Source: Gyrodactylus bullatarudis (lineage: Eukaryota; Platyhelminthes; Monogenea; Gyrodactylidea; Gyrodactylidae). Taken from it: DNA of 64,000 bases. The notes under the pieces are model-generated. The model was given only the letters and a program-made list of their open reading frames with translations, made no database searches and was not told the origin of the DNA. The stretch lies in assembly GCA_012064415.1 (NCBI GenBank), contig SSNU01000157.1:581556-645555 (forward strand), read 5' to 3'. Shown piece by piece: positions 22,901-33,585 of the stretch (the stretch's first letter is position 1; each line of letters opens with the position of its first letter). A program made the translations under genes and the position numbers.

Positions 22901-24897
22901 TTGAAAAATCTATACACATTTTAGTTGCGCAAATTGACACGATTTCACAATTCAGAGTTCGCAAAAAGACTTTACAATGCTTGCTAACGGTCTACGTTAA
23001 ATGTGCGTTGACACCTCAAGTTTCTGGTCGTAAATCAGACTACTACAGTATAAAGTTGAAGATTTCCTAATTTACAATTGCGAAAAATTAAAATCCACGC
23101 TAACGATGACAAAAAAGGAAGAAGAAATCGATGTAGTGAATGAATCATCGGGATAGAGAAGTAGGGTAGAGAGATTTGTATAGAAAGCAATATGGAGTTT
23201 CGCATATACAAGGCTAAGCGTACATATGAAATGAATGCATGTGGGTTGGGGTGGGAATCTTTTCAGCCAATAGAATTCAAGTACTTCTTCCATACAAAGG
23301 AATTAAGAATATTCAACTTTTTTTGCTTTTATGCGCCTAAATATTCAAATGATTAAAAAAGGGTTTTTAATGAATTCCATCAGATTTAGATCCAAAAATC
23401 AAGATACAAATAGCTCTGGCATTTTGCCTATTCGGTGACGAGTCTAATGGTATTTTCCCCTTGAGAATATAAAAATAAAAGAGTCTCTATTAGTCAGTTT
23501 TTCCTCTTTTTTATGATTCATTTTCTTGGAATAAATTATTCTTTGGGTTTCATAACTGAGATTAAACACCAGGACTATTGCAAGTTAATCTAAACCCTGC
23601 TCATGATCTATAATTTGATTTTTGATCTTTTTTGTAAGCAAGTATGAGGTTGAATGACTGATGATTATTAAAACTAAAAAACTAAACTAGCTCAGAATTC
23701 AACAACTCAAAATATAGAGATTATTCTGGAAGGACTCACAGTAAAGATTTGCTTCGGGGGCTTGGTATCCTCGTGAATGTCAACAGAATCCACTTCGTCG
23801 TTAAAAATTGGCTGGTTATCGTTAATGTCAACTACATTGATGAGTATGGCCAGAATAGCAGGTTTTGAAACACTTTTAAGATCCCCATTGCATATCTTTT
23901 CATGGTCTTCTTCGCCTGACTTCATGGCCAATAGTTCCAATTGGAATTTTTCGTTCAACTCAGCATCCAATTCCTGGCGAACCAAAAGACGTGGAAGGCC
24001 ATCGTCCACTGTTAGTTTGAAATGGTCGTTCTCTGATATGATTTCAAGGTTCTCTCTGAGTATATAGCATAGATATCTTTATAAATAAATAGATCAGAGA
24101 AATGAGATATTTTAGATCTTAAATAACTTGTTCAACTTACCGATTAGATTCATTTAGATCCCTATCTATGGCTGGAAGCAGGTCGAGTTTATCGTTGGCC
24201 TTTGTGATTATTTCTTTGACGTTGATTTCCAACAATTCCCTGTCAAAGTATGGATTGGAGTCGTCTTCATCGAGAACCAACAAGGTTATCTTCAAGACTT
24301 TGATCATCCTATCGGATTTATCGTAAACATTAACGTTGAACTTTATTTCTGCTTCATTATCACATTCAATGTTGACATTGGCTAAAAGAAAAGACTCTTT
24401 ATAAGTAAGTAAGTAATGGGGACACAAGCTTTGGGAGGCCACATCTCTGACACAGGATGCTTGTCTGTAATTATCACTTTTCTAGCAGTTGGGCCCGAGT
24501 ATCTCATCTAAGTGAGTAGTTACCTGGTCATAATTACAACCATTAACTGCTTCCCCTTGTGTGTCTCTCAAGATGATGATATAATTAGTTAATAATGTGA
24601 TAATTATCGGGTCTCACCTTGAACATTCAAATGGTCGTCACAGATCTCATCAACGTCAATCTGTTTGCTTGTACGCAGACTGTTGTCTGTATCGTCAATG
24701 TGGAATAAGTCTGAGTCGACGCCCAACTTGTAGATGACATTGTAGTTGTAGGCTTCGTCGTGACTGGATAGTTTGGTAACCTCGTAGTCTTTTGGGACAT
24801 TTTCGCGAATTCGAAGGGCAACTGGAACCTCAGGAATACTCAGCAACGTTTGCAAATAGACTGTTGCCAGTAATACATGTAACAGGATCATAATCAA
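16920..24897 (-). CDS. Protocadherin-like cell adhesion protein
   Basis: A single-pass cadherin that would mediate calcium-dependent adhesion at the plasma membrane. Eleven exons join in frame to 1016 residues: 24618-24897, 24141-24381, 23740-24055, 20447-20749, 19901-20272, 19329-19838, 18924-19068, 18094-18464, 17305-17569, 17030-17217, 16920-16979. The N-terminus MIMILLHVLLATVYL is a signal peptide. Calcium-site motifs at EC-repeat ends follow in order: LDEDDSNPYF, VDINDNQPIF, LDVNDEKPTF, TDINDSTPRF, LDRNDNSPNL and VDDENDNAPEF, indicating six or seven EC repeats. One transmembrane segment (LLVVIILGSVSAVLALVLI) and a roughly 95-residue tail without a beta-catenin-binding region make it protocadherin-like rather than classical. 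The last exon is chosen because splicing at 17029 keeps the frame open for 20 codons; an unspliced stop three codons on is the alternative. Intron 3 is 2990 bp. Confidence 0.88.
18560..18785 (-). repeat. Dispersed repeat copy in protocadherin intron
   Basis: On the minus strand it begins ACTGTGTGTCAAAAAAGTA (about 18783 downward). About 60 nt further on it contains GCTGATTCCAAATCTGGTCT, then GGAATTC. The same words in the same order occur in the insertion at 44886-45207. The shared part covers roughly 90 bp and then diverges. The class is unknown. Confidence 0.5.
20750..23739. other. Large intron 3 of the protocadherin gene
   Basis: 2990 bp between two phase-0 exons. It contains a short foldback element (21157-21343), an unexplained 65-codon open frame at 21478-21675 that I cannot assign, and an AT-rich dispersed-repeat stretch (about 22000-22800) resembling segments near 29000-29500 and 61550. 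No second gene is supported. Confidence 0.6.
21157..21343. repeat. Short foldback (MITE-like) element in protocadherin intron 3
   Basis: The left end is GTCGACATGAAGTTGAGAATTT. The right end GAAATTCTTATCTTCAATATC followed by AACTAGCTTTAT is an imperfect reverse complement. This is the same terminal type as 9904-10166, about 190 bp long and non-coding. Confidence 0.55.
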
Positions 24898-27800
24898 TTA
24901 TTTCCGGTTGATTTTGTAATCAGGGTTTATTGCATAATCACTGTAGATGAATTTTTGAATAAAATATGAAAATCGTACCTTGTCATGTGAGAAATAAAAA
25001 AGATAGAAATTAGATAGAGACAGAGAGGAAGAATAGAATACAGTACAGGAAGGAATGAATGAATGATTGTGTGACTAACACACGCACTCTCTCTACAATG
25101 TACACAAACATATAATGTGTACATAAAATCATACGGAATTTTCAACCAATCAGAGAAGAGTATCTTATTTTCATTCTTACGAGTCGTTTTAGCTAAGTTT
25201 TTTTGTAACAAACACAGGTTTGTTACTACCAAATTAGATCAAAGTAATTATCGAAATTGTTTGAACGGCCCGAACCATGTTGCTATTACCCCTTTGCCTG
25301 TGATTGTGGAGTTAATTAATGATGATGGTTCGCATGTGAGTCCTTTTTAATAAATAATGCAATGTACTGTGTATTTTTCCCCACTAAAACCTATAATTAT
25401 CCTCTTTCGCAATCATAATATGCACTTTTTTCTTTTGACAACTTAAAGACCAATTAACTCATTAATGAATATCGCCATTTCCTCATGTTCTTCCGATTTG
25501 ATCTTTACCAAGTATTCCTTTAGTTTAACAATCTGTTGCTTCTTCAATTCTTTTCTAAAGAGAGTAACTCAAACTGAACTCTATTTGAGGATCAACAATT
25601 GGGAACAGAATATTCTAATGATCTAATAAATGCTTATTGAACCACAATAGAAACTGGTAACAAACCATCTCTTCTGTATGATCCCTTTTTTGTCTGAATT
25701 CAATTTCAGACATGAAATACAAATTTATAGTTTGAAGTGATTGGAGTTTTTGTATAATTTAATTTAGATCTTACCTTCTAATACTAGAAATCTTTTTCAA
25801 TCATGTTACCTTTTAGACAAGAAAAGAAGATCTAATTATAGCGTATCTTCTAACCCATAGAAGGGGTTGAGTCTAGATAGTGCACTGTGAGATTCTAAAT
25901 CAAGATATAGAAGATACAAGAACCTGTATTGAACATACTCACTCTCCAAAGATTTTTTTATCTTTTTAGTTCTTAGATTTTCTTAAATGGTCTGATGAAT
26001 GCTATGTGTCTATAAATGTTTATCTAAATGGGCATTTATAAATATAAATAATAACTCAGTAGAATAACTAAATCTTACCGAGAACCATGAAAGTTTCATA
26101 AAGAACATTTCAAACTGAGATCTATTCAACTGACTTGGTTTATAGCCGAGGTATTGAATAAATTTTTTCATCTTGTTTTTTTGTTAGAAGAGTTTATAGT
26201 TATGTAAAATCTTTGCTATCGATCATATCAAAAGCAGAGAGTAGATAGTGATCTGAAAATGAGTATCTTCTTAGATTGTAGAAATTTTCAACCAATTGAA
26301 TGTTTTTACAATACCAATAGCATATCTTTGTAACCAAAGTTATCTGGTTTAGTAGAACTGTTTCTATTGCCAGAACCTTCTTCAACACTCCTATTCTCGT
26401 TCCATTCTTAAAAACATGATAACTGTCTAAATATTGCTTACTGGATCGTGATAAAAAAATTATTTATGACGTATGATCTTGGATCAATCATAAAAGTTAT
26501 CTATGTATCTAACTCGAATAAGAATAATCGGATTGTGAAACCTTTTTTAAGTTGAAATAACTTATTTTGTATAGTAGTCGTGATTGATTCTCTCTGAGCA
26601 GTTTTTATCTGTAAATGCGTATGGGCTTCAGATAGCTCACCACTAACGTTTAAATTAGCTAAATTAAACTCTTGTACATACGCTATTTTGATCTCAGTAG
26701 GCTTTCTCCTAATTTTTAGAATGACTGATTTAGTTAAAACCAACAGTTTCACCCTTTAAATCTGATTACTTTTCTCTGATACTCAAATTGAGTTAGTTTA
26801 CTGCTTTTTTTAAATAAGCTTTGAATTGAGGATCACATGATGTCTGTGAATGATCTGGTTGAAACCAAATAGTTTCGACCTGCCAATATCCAATCTCTAT
26901 AGAGATTTTAGATTAAGCTTGTGAAAACCTATTGGATATTTAAATCATCTAAAGAACCAAACTAAATTACTCTGATTCTCTTGTTCACTCTCAAAATCAA
27001 TTAGTTATTCAAGTCCTCTTCTCATTAGTGTATTGAATTGGTATTTATGAATTATTGCTTCTTATCGTGATGAAATTAGTAGTTCCTTGAGATCTGATCC
27101 ATTCTCTCTGAGCAGTTTTTCCTGTTTTTGAGTCTGGGCTTCAGTACTACTCATTTTTATTCAATTTTTTCGTCAGACACACAAGAAATTTAATTGTACA
27201 AAAAATTAATTAGATTGGTAGATAATTTTGGGAATAATGAAACATAAATACTAGTCTGCAAGAAATTTGAAAATCATCTAGATAAAGTCATCAATTTCAA
27301 GTCTTATATGAGACATGACCAATTTAAGATTACTCAAGCTATCGCAATCAGATTGTTCATAGTTTGCATAAATAAAGTTAAAAATAGTTTGGTTCATATT
27401 TTGAATTTCTCAGGTTATATTTATATTTATCTTAAAGGGACTCAGAAAATCTCTCAACAAAGAATTCATATCTCTGGACCCAGAAAGGGTTTAGTCTTAC
27501 ATCATGAACAAAGGAACATATGATCTCTGTAGGATTTCTTCTATTAGACAAATCTGGTTATGACCTGCTATAGTACCTTATAGAGCTTGTAGATTAAAAT
27601 TGCGATCCTCATGGGGAATAAAAGACTCTGCTAGGGAAATAAATAAATCATGAAACTGAAGGAGAACTCAAGTTTTCCCAATCCGAATCTTTAGGTGATA
27701 ATTTTCCTTAAAACTCTCAAGTATTCCCTTTCTTCCCATAGGAATCAATCTACACTTGAGATAATCAGCTCAAAATAATTATCAGATTTAATCGAGTGTC

Positions 27801-30180
27801 TCAATCCAGTCTTGGTTGCTAGGCTTATTCTGAATCTTTCCCCAAAAAAGTTTGAGTTCAAAATTTACGTAGATTTTATTTAGGAGAAAATCAATAATCA
27901 TGGTCGCAATGTTTATTCCAGCTATTCCAATCTCACTTGAATCCTATTGGTCCTGCTCGTTAACCAATCAGTCTTGTCGACTTGATACAATGCGTCCTTT
28001 CGACATTTTCTCTTATGTTTTTACCACAGCCAGCCTGTGTGTGTAAAGAGAAATTATTTTTCTCTTCGCAATGACTCATCAAGTATGTTTATCTGCTTGC
28101 ATAGATGGATGAATGCGTCTGCCTGTGTTTTTCCCTCTTACCTCTCCATGGTCTCAGTACATTGCAAGTCTGCTCTCTTCCCCCGTCATCTCTATACCGA
28201 CGCACATTTTATTTTTTAACAAGGGGTCCTATTTTCATGTTGAAGAATGAAAAAATAACAAAAACATTCATAAAATAGGACCCTACCTTCGGAATGGGGT
28301 ACTCTTTCCTTGTGTGTTCCCTACGCAGACCAAAGCCTTTTTATCGTATTCTCTCGCATTGGGGCTAGGCCCTGTTTAGCAATCAACTGATTTCACTCCT
28401 TATGCGTTTATTTTTCTTTGAGGGGGAAAAAATAAGTCTATTCTCGTCTTGAAAAGCAATCAAAGTAATGTAATGGTTTTTTCTAGTTGGAAATTTTTCT
28501 GTTTCATTTCGGTAGCTTTGTCACAATGAACTCATTCTGGGATCACTAAGGGATCTCTCTTTATGTTGACACCGATCTTGTAAAACCATACGTTTCCATA
28601 TTTCTCATATTTTGGCACCTCTCCATCCAGACTTTTTCTTGACGACAAAGTTTCTAGCTAAAAAATTAGGTGTGAAAATTAGACAGACAGTCCAGTTATT
28701 GTTACTAATCAACAGAGGATAATTTCTGGTCTTTTTATTTCATAAACTCATTAATAAAAGTTTCTCAGACCATATGGACTCATAATATTCCCTATCTGAA
28801 CACAGTTACTCAATAATTCTTACATTCCGACTAATTAATTCTATAAATTATTCCCAATTCTTGTTACGTATGCTCATTTTTACCATGGCAATTAAAGCAA
28901 AAATGTTTTCTCATCTTCAAAAACTGTTGCATATCTTACTCTGTTCTCTAATGCCATATTTGAGTTGGAAGATTATTTTAAAACCTGGTTTAATCCAACC
29001 TCAGGGCTTCAATCACTCTAGGTCCGTATGTAAGCATTTCATGTTGAAAAATTGTCCTAACTCTATTTCTCTCAAAAAAACTCAAATACTAACTCCTTAG
29101 GATACTATCATCTTTTTTTTGAGACACAGGACTTGTATTGATACAAAATAATTGGATAAAATGGAAAATTAGAAAAGAAATCTGATTGTACAAAATACAA
29201 ATGAAAATAATGTGATTACTCCGAACAGTTAAGAACTAATTAAGAGCTCTTGAAACGTTGGAAAAATTAGGTCAATGAAGATAGGAATTGAACAAATACT
29301 TGCAGTCAAAATAATAAATAAATAGTTGGGTTCATCTGTTGAATTTCTCAGACTAAGAAGACATATCTACCCAGCCTGATATGAGAACCTGACTGATCTC
29401 AAACAAGACATGTCACACATCTAAACTAACTTGAATCAAGTTTTTTGCTTTCATTTGTACTTTTTCTTAAGATAGTTTCTGATTAATATCAGAATATCTA
29501 TCGACTCTCTGTTTACGTTAGTATCCTTTTAATAAATAGAATACATTATTTCAAGATTGTTTATTCTCAGATCCATGAGTTTCTTCACTCCCTTTTAGTT
29601 GCTGGAGAACTTGCTGTTATACTAATTAACTTCTAGCCTCTGGTCTAACGCCTCTTTGGGTTCAATCTAAATGTAGCAATCTAAGTGCAAGAATCTATGA
29701 CAATTCTCAATTGCCTCGAATTAGTAATACTCCATAGATTGGACTACTACTCTCTTACTCTCCGCTATCCTGAACCTCACCATTAACTATTTTTTTGTTA
29801 GAAAAGTATGGTTTTATTGAGTTTGAAAAGATTAAATAAATAAATATATTTACAAATACAATATAGCTGTAAATAGCATCTCTTGATATAATATGGCGGT
29901 TCAAAAATATACTAATTTGATAAATCTATGTTCGTGAAATATATTCAATAAGAATTGAAGAAATCAATAAGCCTTTCAAGAAATTTCAATTACATTCTGG
30001 GATTAGTGAAGATTAGCGTAGAGGAGACTCTTAGAATAATCAAGTTTGGACCTTATGTGTGACATGATAGTTTTAATGTTAGACAGGTCATACCAGTCAG
30101 AGATTTTGTATTTTTTATCGATCATATTATATGCAGATATTCATACATTCCGACTAATTGAGGGGACACTATTATTCATT
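24898..30180. other. Long gene-free region upstream of the protocadherin
   Basis: About 5.3 kb with no convincing exon on either strand. It holds the presumed protocadherin promoter (no clear TATA) and diverged low-copy repeats: the word CTCTCTGAGCAGTTTTT occurs at about 26590 and again at about 27106 in similar surroundings. There is also a short hairpin at 28222-28290 (GGTCCTATTTTCATGTT against AACATTCATAAAATAGGACC). All open frames are short and of random composition. Confidence 0.5.
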
Positions 30181-31074
30181 ATATATTTCCAAAGCCTTTG
30201 ATAGGCTTAAATTCTCCTACATTAAACAAAAACTAATTGAACTGAAAATAGATGCTTTTCCTCGTTAATAGAGTGCAATTTGTTCAGTTTAATAACACCA
30301 CTAGTTCCACATCTCCGATCAATTCGGGTGTTCCTCAAGGTTCTTACATCGGCCCACTTCTCTTTAATATTTGCTTCGCTGATATTCAGCTCCCCGGATC
30401 ATGAGGGTATCCTCATTAAATTTTCTGACGATATTAAATTCGTCTTTAACCCTTTCGGTGCCGATGGACATATATGTCCATTTTCCAATTTTTTTAAGCC
30501 TTCATAACTCTACCAGTTTGATAGTTTTCTGGATCAATTAAAGTTTAAATTGAAGTCCACAATGTGAACTTGCATTAGTAATATTTTTGGCCAATAAATT
30601 GGTATCTTCATAGCTAAATTTTGGTTTTTATAAAAATTGTGAAATAGTCTCGGCACTGAAAGGGTTAATGTAAAAAATTCATTTGACATTATTAAAATCA
30701 ACTACAACTTCTCTCTTCTCAAAGATCCCCTTGGGGCCATGGGGCTCTATATAAATAAAGATAAATGCAAAATCATGCTCCCATCCGGTCTCCCTGCAAC
30801 CCTTATGGAATCGCTTCTACTTCCTGGAGAAATTGTCTCCTTTACTTGTGATATGGGGTTCGGTATTAATAATAAATTAAAAATTGATCCCTTTTATCAG
30901 TTATCTAAAATAAAATTCTTTATTTTTACAATTTTGAAATTATCAAGATCAGTAAATCTAAAGCTTAAGGCTTATAAATCCCTGGTGTTGCCTTTGATAG
31001 ATTACAACTCTACTTTTTTGGTCAATCTGACTAACTCTCAAGCTCGAGAGATTGAAAGAAATGAATTATATTAA
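30180..31074 (+). pseudogene. Decayed non-LTR retrotransposon reverse transcriptase
   Basis: RT blocks appear in order: KAFDRLKFSYIKQKL (about 30190), NSGVPQGSYIGPLLFNI (about 30325, RT motif B'), and LIKFSDDIKFVF (about 30415, the YADD box as FSDD), then INKDKCKIM and a C-terminal stretch to the stop at 31072. Frames shift between the blocks and stops interrupt them, so it is dead. The RT type suits a CR1/Jockey/RTE-like LINE. A TTAA-flanked MITE interrupts it at 30450-30664. Outside that MITE the frame continues exactly, so the MITE arrived later. Confidence 0.75.
30450..30664. mobile_element. piggyBac-type MITE inserted in the RT pseudogene
   Basis: TTAA (30446-30449) then CCCTTTCGGTGCCGA at the left end; TCTCGGCACTGAAAGGG then TTAA (30665-30668) at the right end. 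The terminal inverted repeats of about 14-16 bp start CCCTTTC and the TTAA duplication is the hallmark of piggyBac-superfamily insertion. A subterminal palindrome GGACATATATGTCC (about 30466-30479) is comparable to GGTCATATATGACC at about 46106 in the piggyBac-like remnant. It is 215 bp and non-coding. Confidence 0.8.
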
Positions 31075-31164
31075 GTACATAAAAATTGGTTAAAAATCAT
31101 CGAGATGTTTTTAGAACAAAATAATACATAAATCTAATAATTAATTCAATAAAAATTCTGGTTT

Positions 31165-31461
31165 CTAGTGAAGATCTGGATAAAGGTGAGAAGAAGTATA
31201 ATCTAACTTCTTACCGATATGTTGCATTATAGATTTTATACATTTAGGATTATCACAGTCGCAAATCTTATACTTATTATTGATTGATTCAAAAGATGAG
31301 AGTAGAAAAGATTTTCTATAGGATTGATGTCTAAAGTTATAATTATGCTCGATCGGAGAAGAAGTTGCTAGGAAATTTTTGAGAGTTAACTTAAGCACCA
31401 TGAGCTTTGAAAGTAATAATTTCAATGACAGTTTTGATAATTCTTTCAAATATTCAAACAC
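31165..31461 (-). other. Unrecognised 98-codon open frame
   Basis: A minus-strand frame rich in Leu and Lys, containing KICDCDNPKCIKSIM. I recognise no family. It lies just beyond the RT pseudogene in repeat-rich DNA and is probably transposon-derived or a chance frame. It is listed because the Cys cluster is unusual in this AT-rich background. Confidence 0.2.
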
Positions 31462-33585
31462 GATGAAATAAAGAGTTATATTTATTTTTGACTATAGAGG
31501 TTTTAGTAGCCTCTAAACTCGTAATAATAACTAGAAGGTCTTTTTTAAATTCTATTATTTCCCCAAATACTCATTAAATATTCTTGGGCAGTGGAAAAAA
31601 AAACACTATTTAAGGCGATAATTTGATTTATTCATCTCCCATTAGAAAGATGATTTATTAGGCTACAAGAATATACACTGTATAATACTCACCAAGATAA
31701 TAGTAACTGATGCTCATTAAAGCTACTTATAGAAATTTTATTCTTAGAAAGTTGAGTTAAAAACAAAAGGTTACGTTCATCATTAAGTAAAATAATGGCT
31801 GTAGGTTTCATGTGTGTATTGAAGAGCAACTTCCGAGTCAGTTTTCAGAACTATGCTTATCTTAATTTGGGGCAGGAAAAATAAATGTTTTGATTTTTGG
31901 TTATGCTGGTTAGAATAAAAAGACCTAATTTTTACTATTTTTACGAGGAAATTTCTCTTGGAAAAAATTGACTCATCAAGATCACTTTTTCTAGGAATTC
32001 AGGGATTCTTGGGTCTCAGCTAATGATTAAAGTTCTGTTAAATTCGTTCAAATTATCATGACCTATTCAACACTAAGACATCTAAGCTGAAAAATTATTG
32101 CTAACTATCCATAGAAATTAATATACGGCTTAATGTTCTTTTTTAGACAATCTATTCGATATTGAACATTTACTTCGATCAGTTCATGTATTCTCTCAGA
32201 AAAGATTGGAAATAACTAGTAATAATACCAGTAACTTAATTAATATTTTTCCTCAAATTAATTTTTAATGATTATTTGCGAATAAAACAGAAATTATCCA
32301 TATTGTATTTTCATATGTCTATTAAAAACAAGAATAAGATTATTTCCTATTCTTATTGAATAATAACCAATATATATTGATAGATTAATCATCAATTCCC
32401 CTGGTCTGGCTCCAAACATTCATCTATGCACTAACACATTTCGGCCTAGTTACAATCGAATTTTATTGCACGTATCTTAATTAAGAAACCTATCAGAGAT
32501 GAACAAAGTATTTACATTCAAGTCTATAGAGAAACACTCGTCTTTAGCCACCTAACTGATATATATTGGGTTTAAAGGAAAAATTAGATAAATTTTAATG
32601 ATGATTTCCCTATTAATTTTTGAGCATAAGACCTCTTTTACGATTTTTCAAAGTCACTTTTACACAAAGATTCATTATAGAAGTATTTATAATACACTCA
32701 AGACTTAACCCTTCATTGCCCATTGTTTTACCAGTGGAATACAACTCCATCTCGAGCGATAATTTTAACTGAAAGATACCTATAACACTTTGTTTACCCC
32801 TCATTAGAAAGGAAATAATTTTGGACATGAAGGGTTAATAAAAGTTTTTCGAACACACTTTTCATTCAGTAGAAGTATTATTTTTCTATCTTACAAATAG
32901 TAGAAGTAACTAGAGCACACATTGTAATCAATAGAATAGATTTAGGAACATGTTGCATTTGCCCAGGATCTTTAAGGGTTACAATACCTTTATAAGTTAC
33001 TAATATCAAATGTCCTAGAATTCTCTTTCATGATAAATTTTCCAAAAATGTTGGAAGGAATTATAAACCGTCTCAATCTATCTCAGAATACTATCAGTTA
33101 AGATGTGTAGACCCTGTTTGTCAGTTTAAATCTTTAAATTCTGCAAAAGCGATTACGGATTATTTCACCAAACTAAACATCTGTTATATCAGTGTGCAGG
33201 AGTAAGAGTAAATAGTGTAAAGTTTGAATTGAATGATAATTTCCTAATACTCTTCTTCTTAGTATTAGGAAAGACTTATTGATGATCTATCTTCTACTTT
33301 TTGAAAATTTCATCTAAAAGCTACTACTTTTTGTAAATAACCTAAAATATAATTACCCCAAGAAAATATTCAAGAAATACTCACACCTGTATGACCCGTT
33401 TTAATCCATGATGCCTCTGATGAGTTAGTAGGAATTATAAATTCTTTCAAGATACCTCTTGTGTTTACTATACTTGTGTGGAGAATTAACCAATCATGTT
33501 AAACCGCAAACTTTAATTTTAATCAGAAATAGAATCTTGTAAAATAAAATTGTATATCTACTTGCGAGTAGTTACACGATTAATT
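31462..33585. other. Gene-free region downstream of the ZIP transporter
   Basis: About 2.1 kb of AT-rich sequence holding one TTAA-flanked MITE (32709-32834). Otherwise I see nothing recognisable. Confidence 0.5.
32709..32834. mobile_element. Second TTAA-flanked piggyBac-type MITE
   Basis: TTAA (32705-32708), then CCCTTCATTGCCCATTG; the other end is TTTTGGACATGAAGGG, then TTAA (32835-32838). The inverted repeat CCCTTCATG.CC is imperfect. The element is about 126 bp and non-coding. An apparent 71-codon frame across it is incidental. Confidence 0.7.

Noticed and set aside
25117..29100. Several 60-100 codon frames upstream of the protocadherin
   Set aside because: They have AT-rich composition, no domain, no consistent splice sites, and partly overlap dispersed repeats.
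32613..32828. 71-codon minus-strand frame
   Set aside because: It spans a TTAA-flanked MITE and has no homology or splice support.
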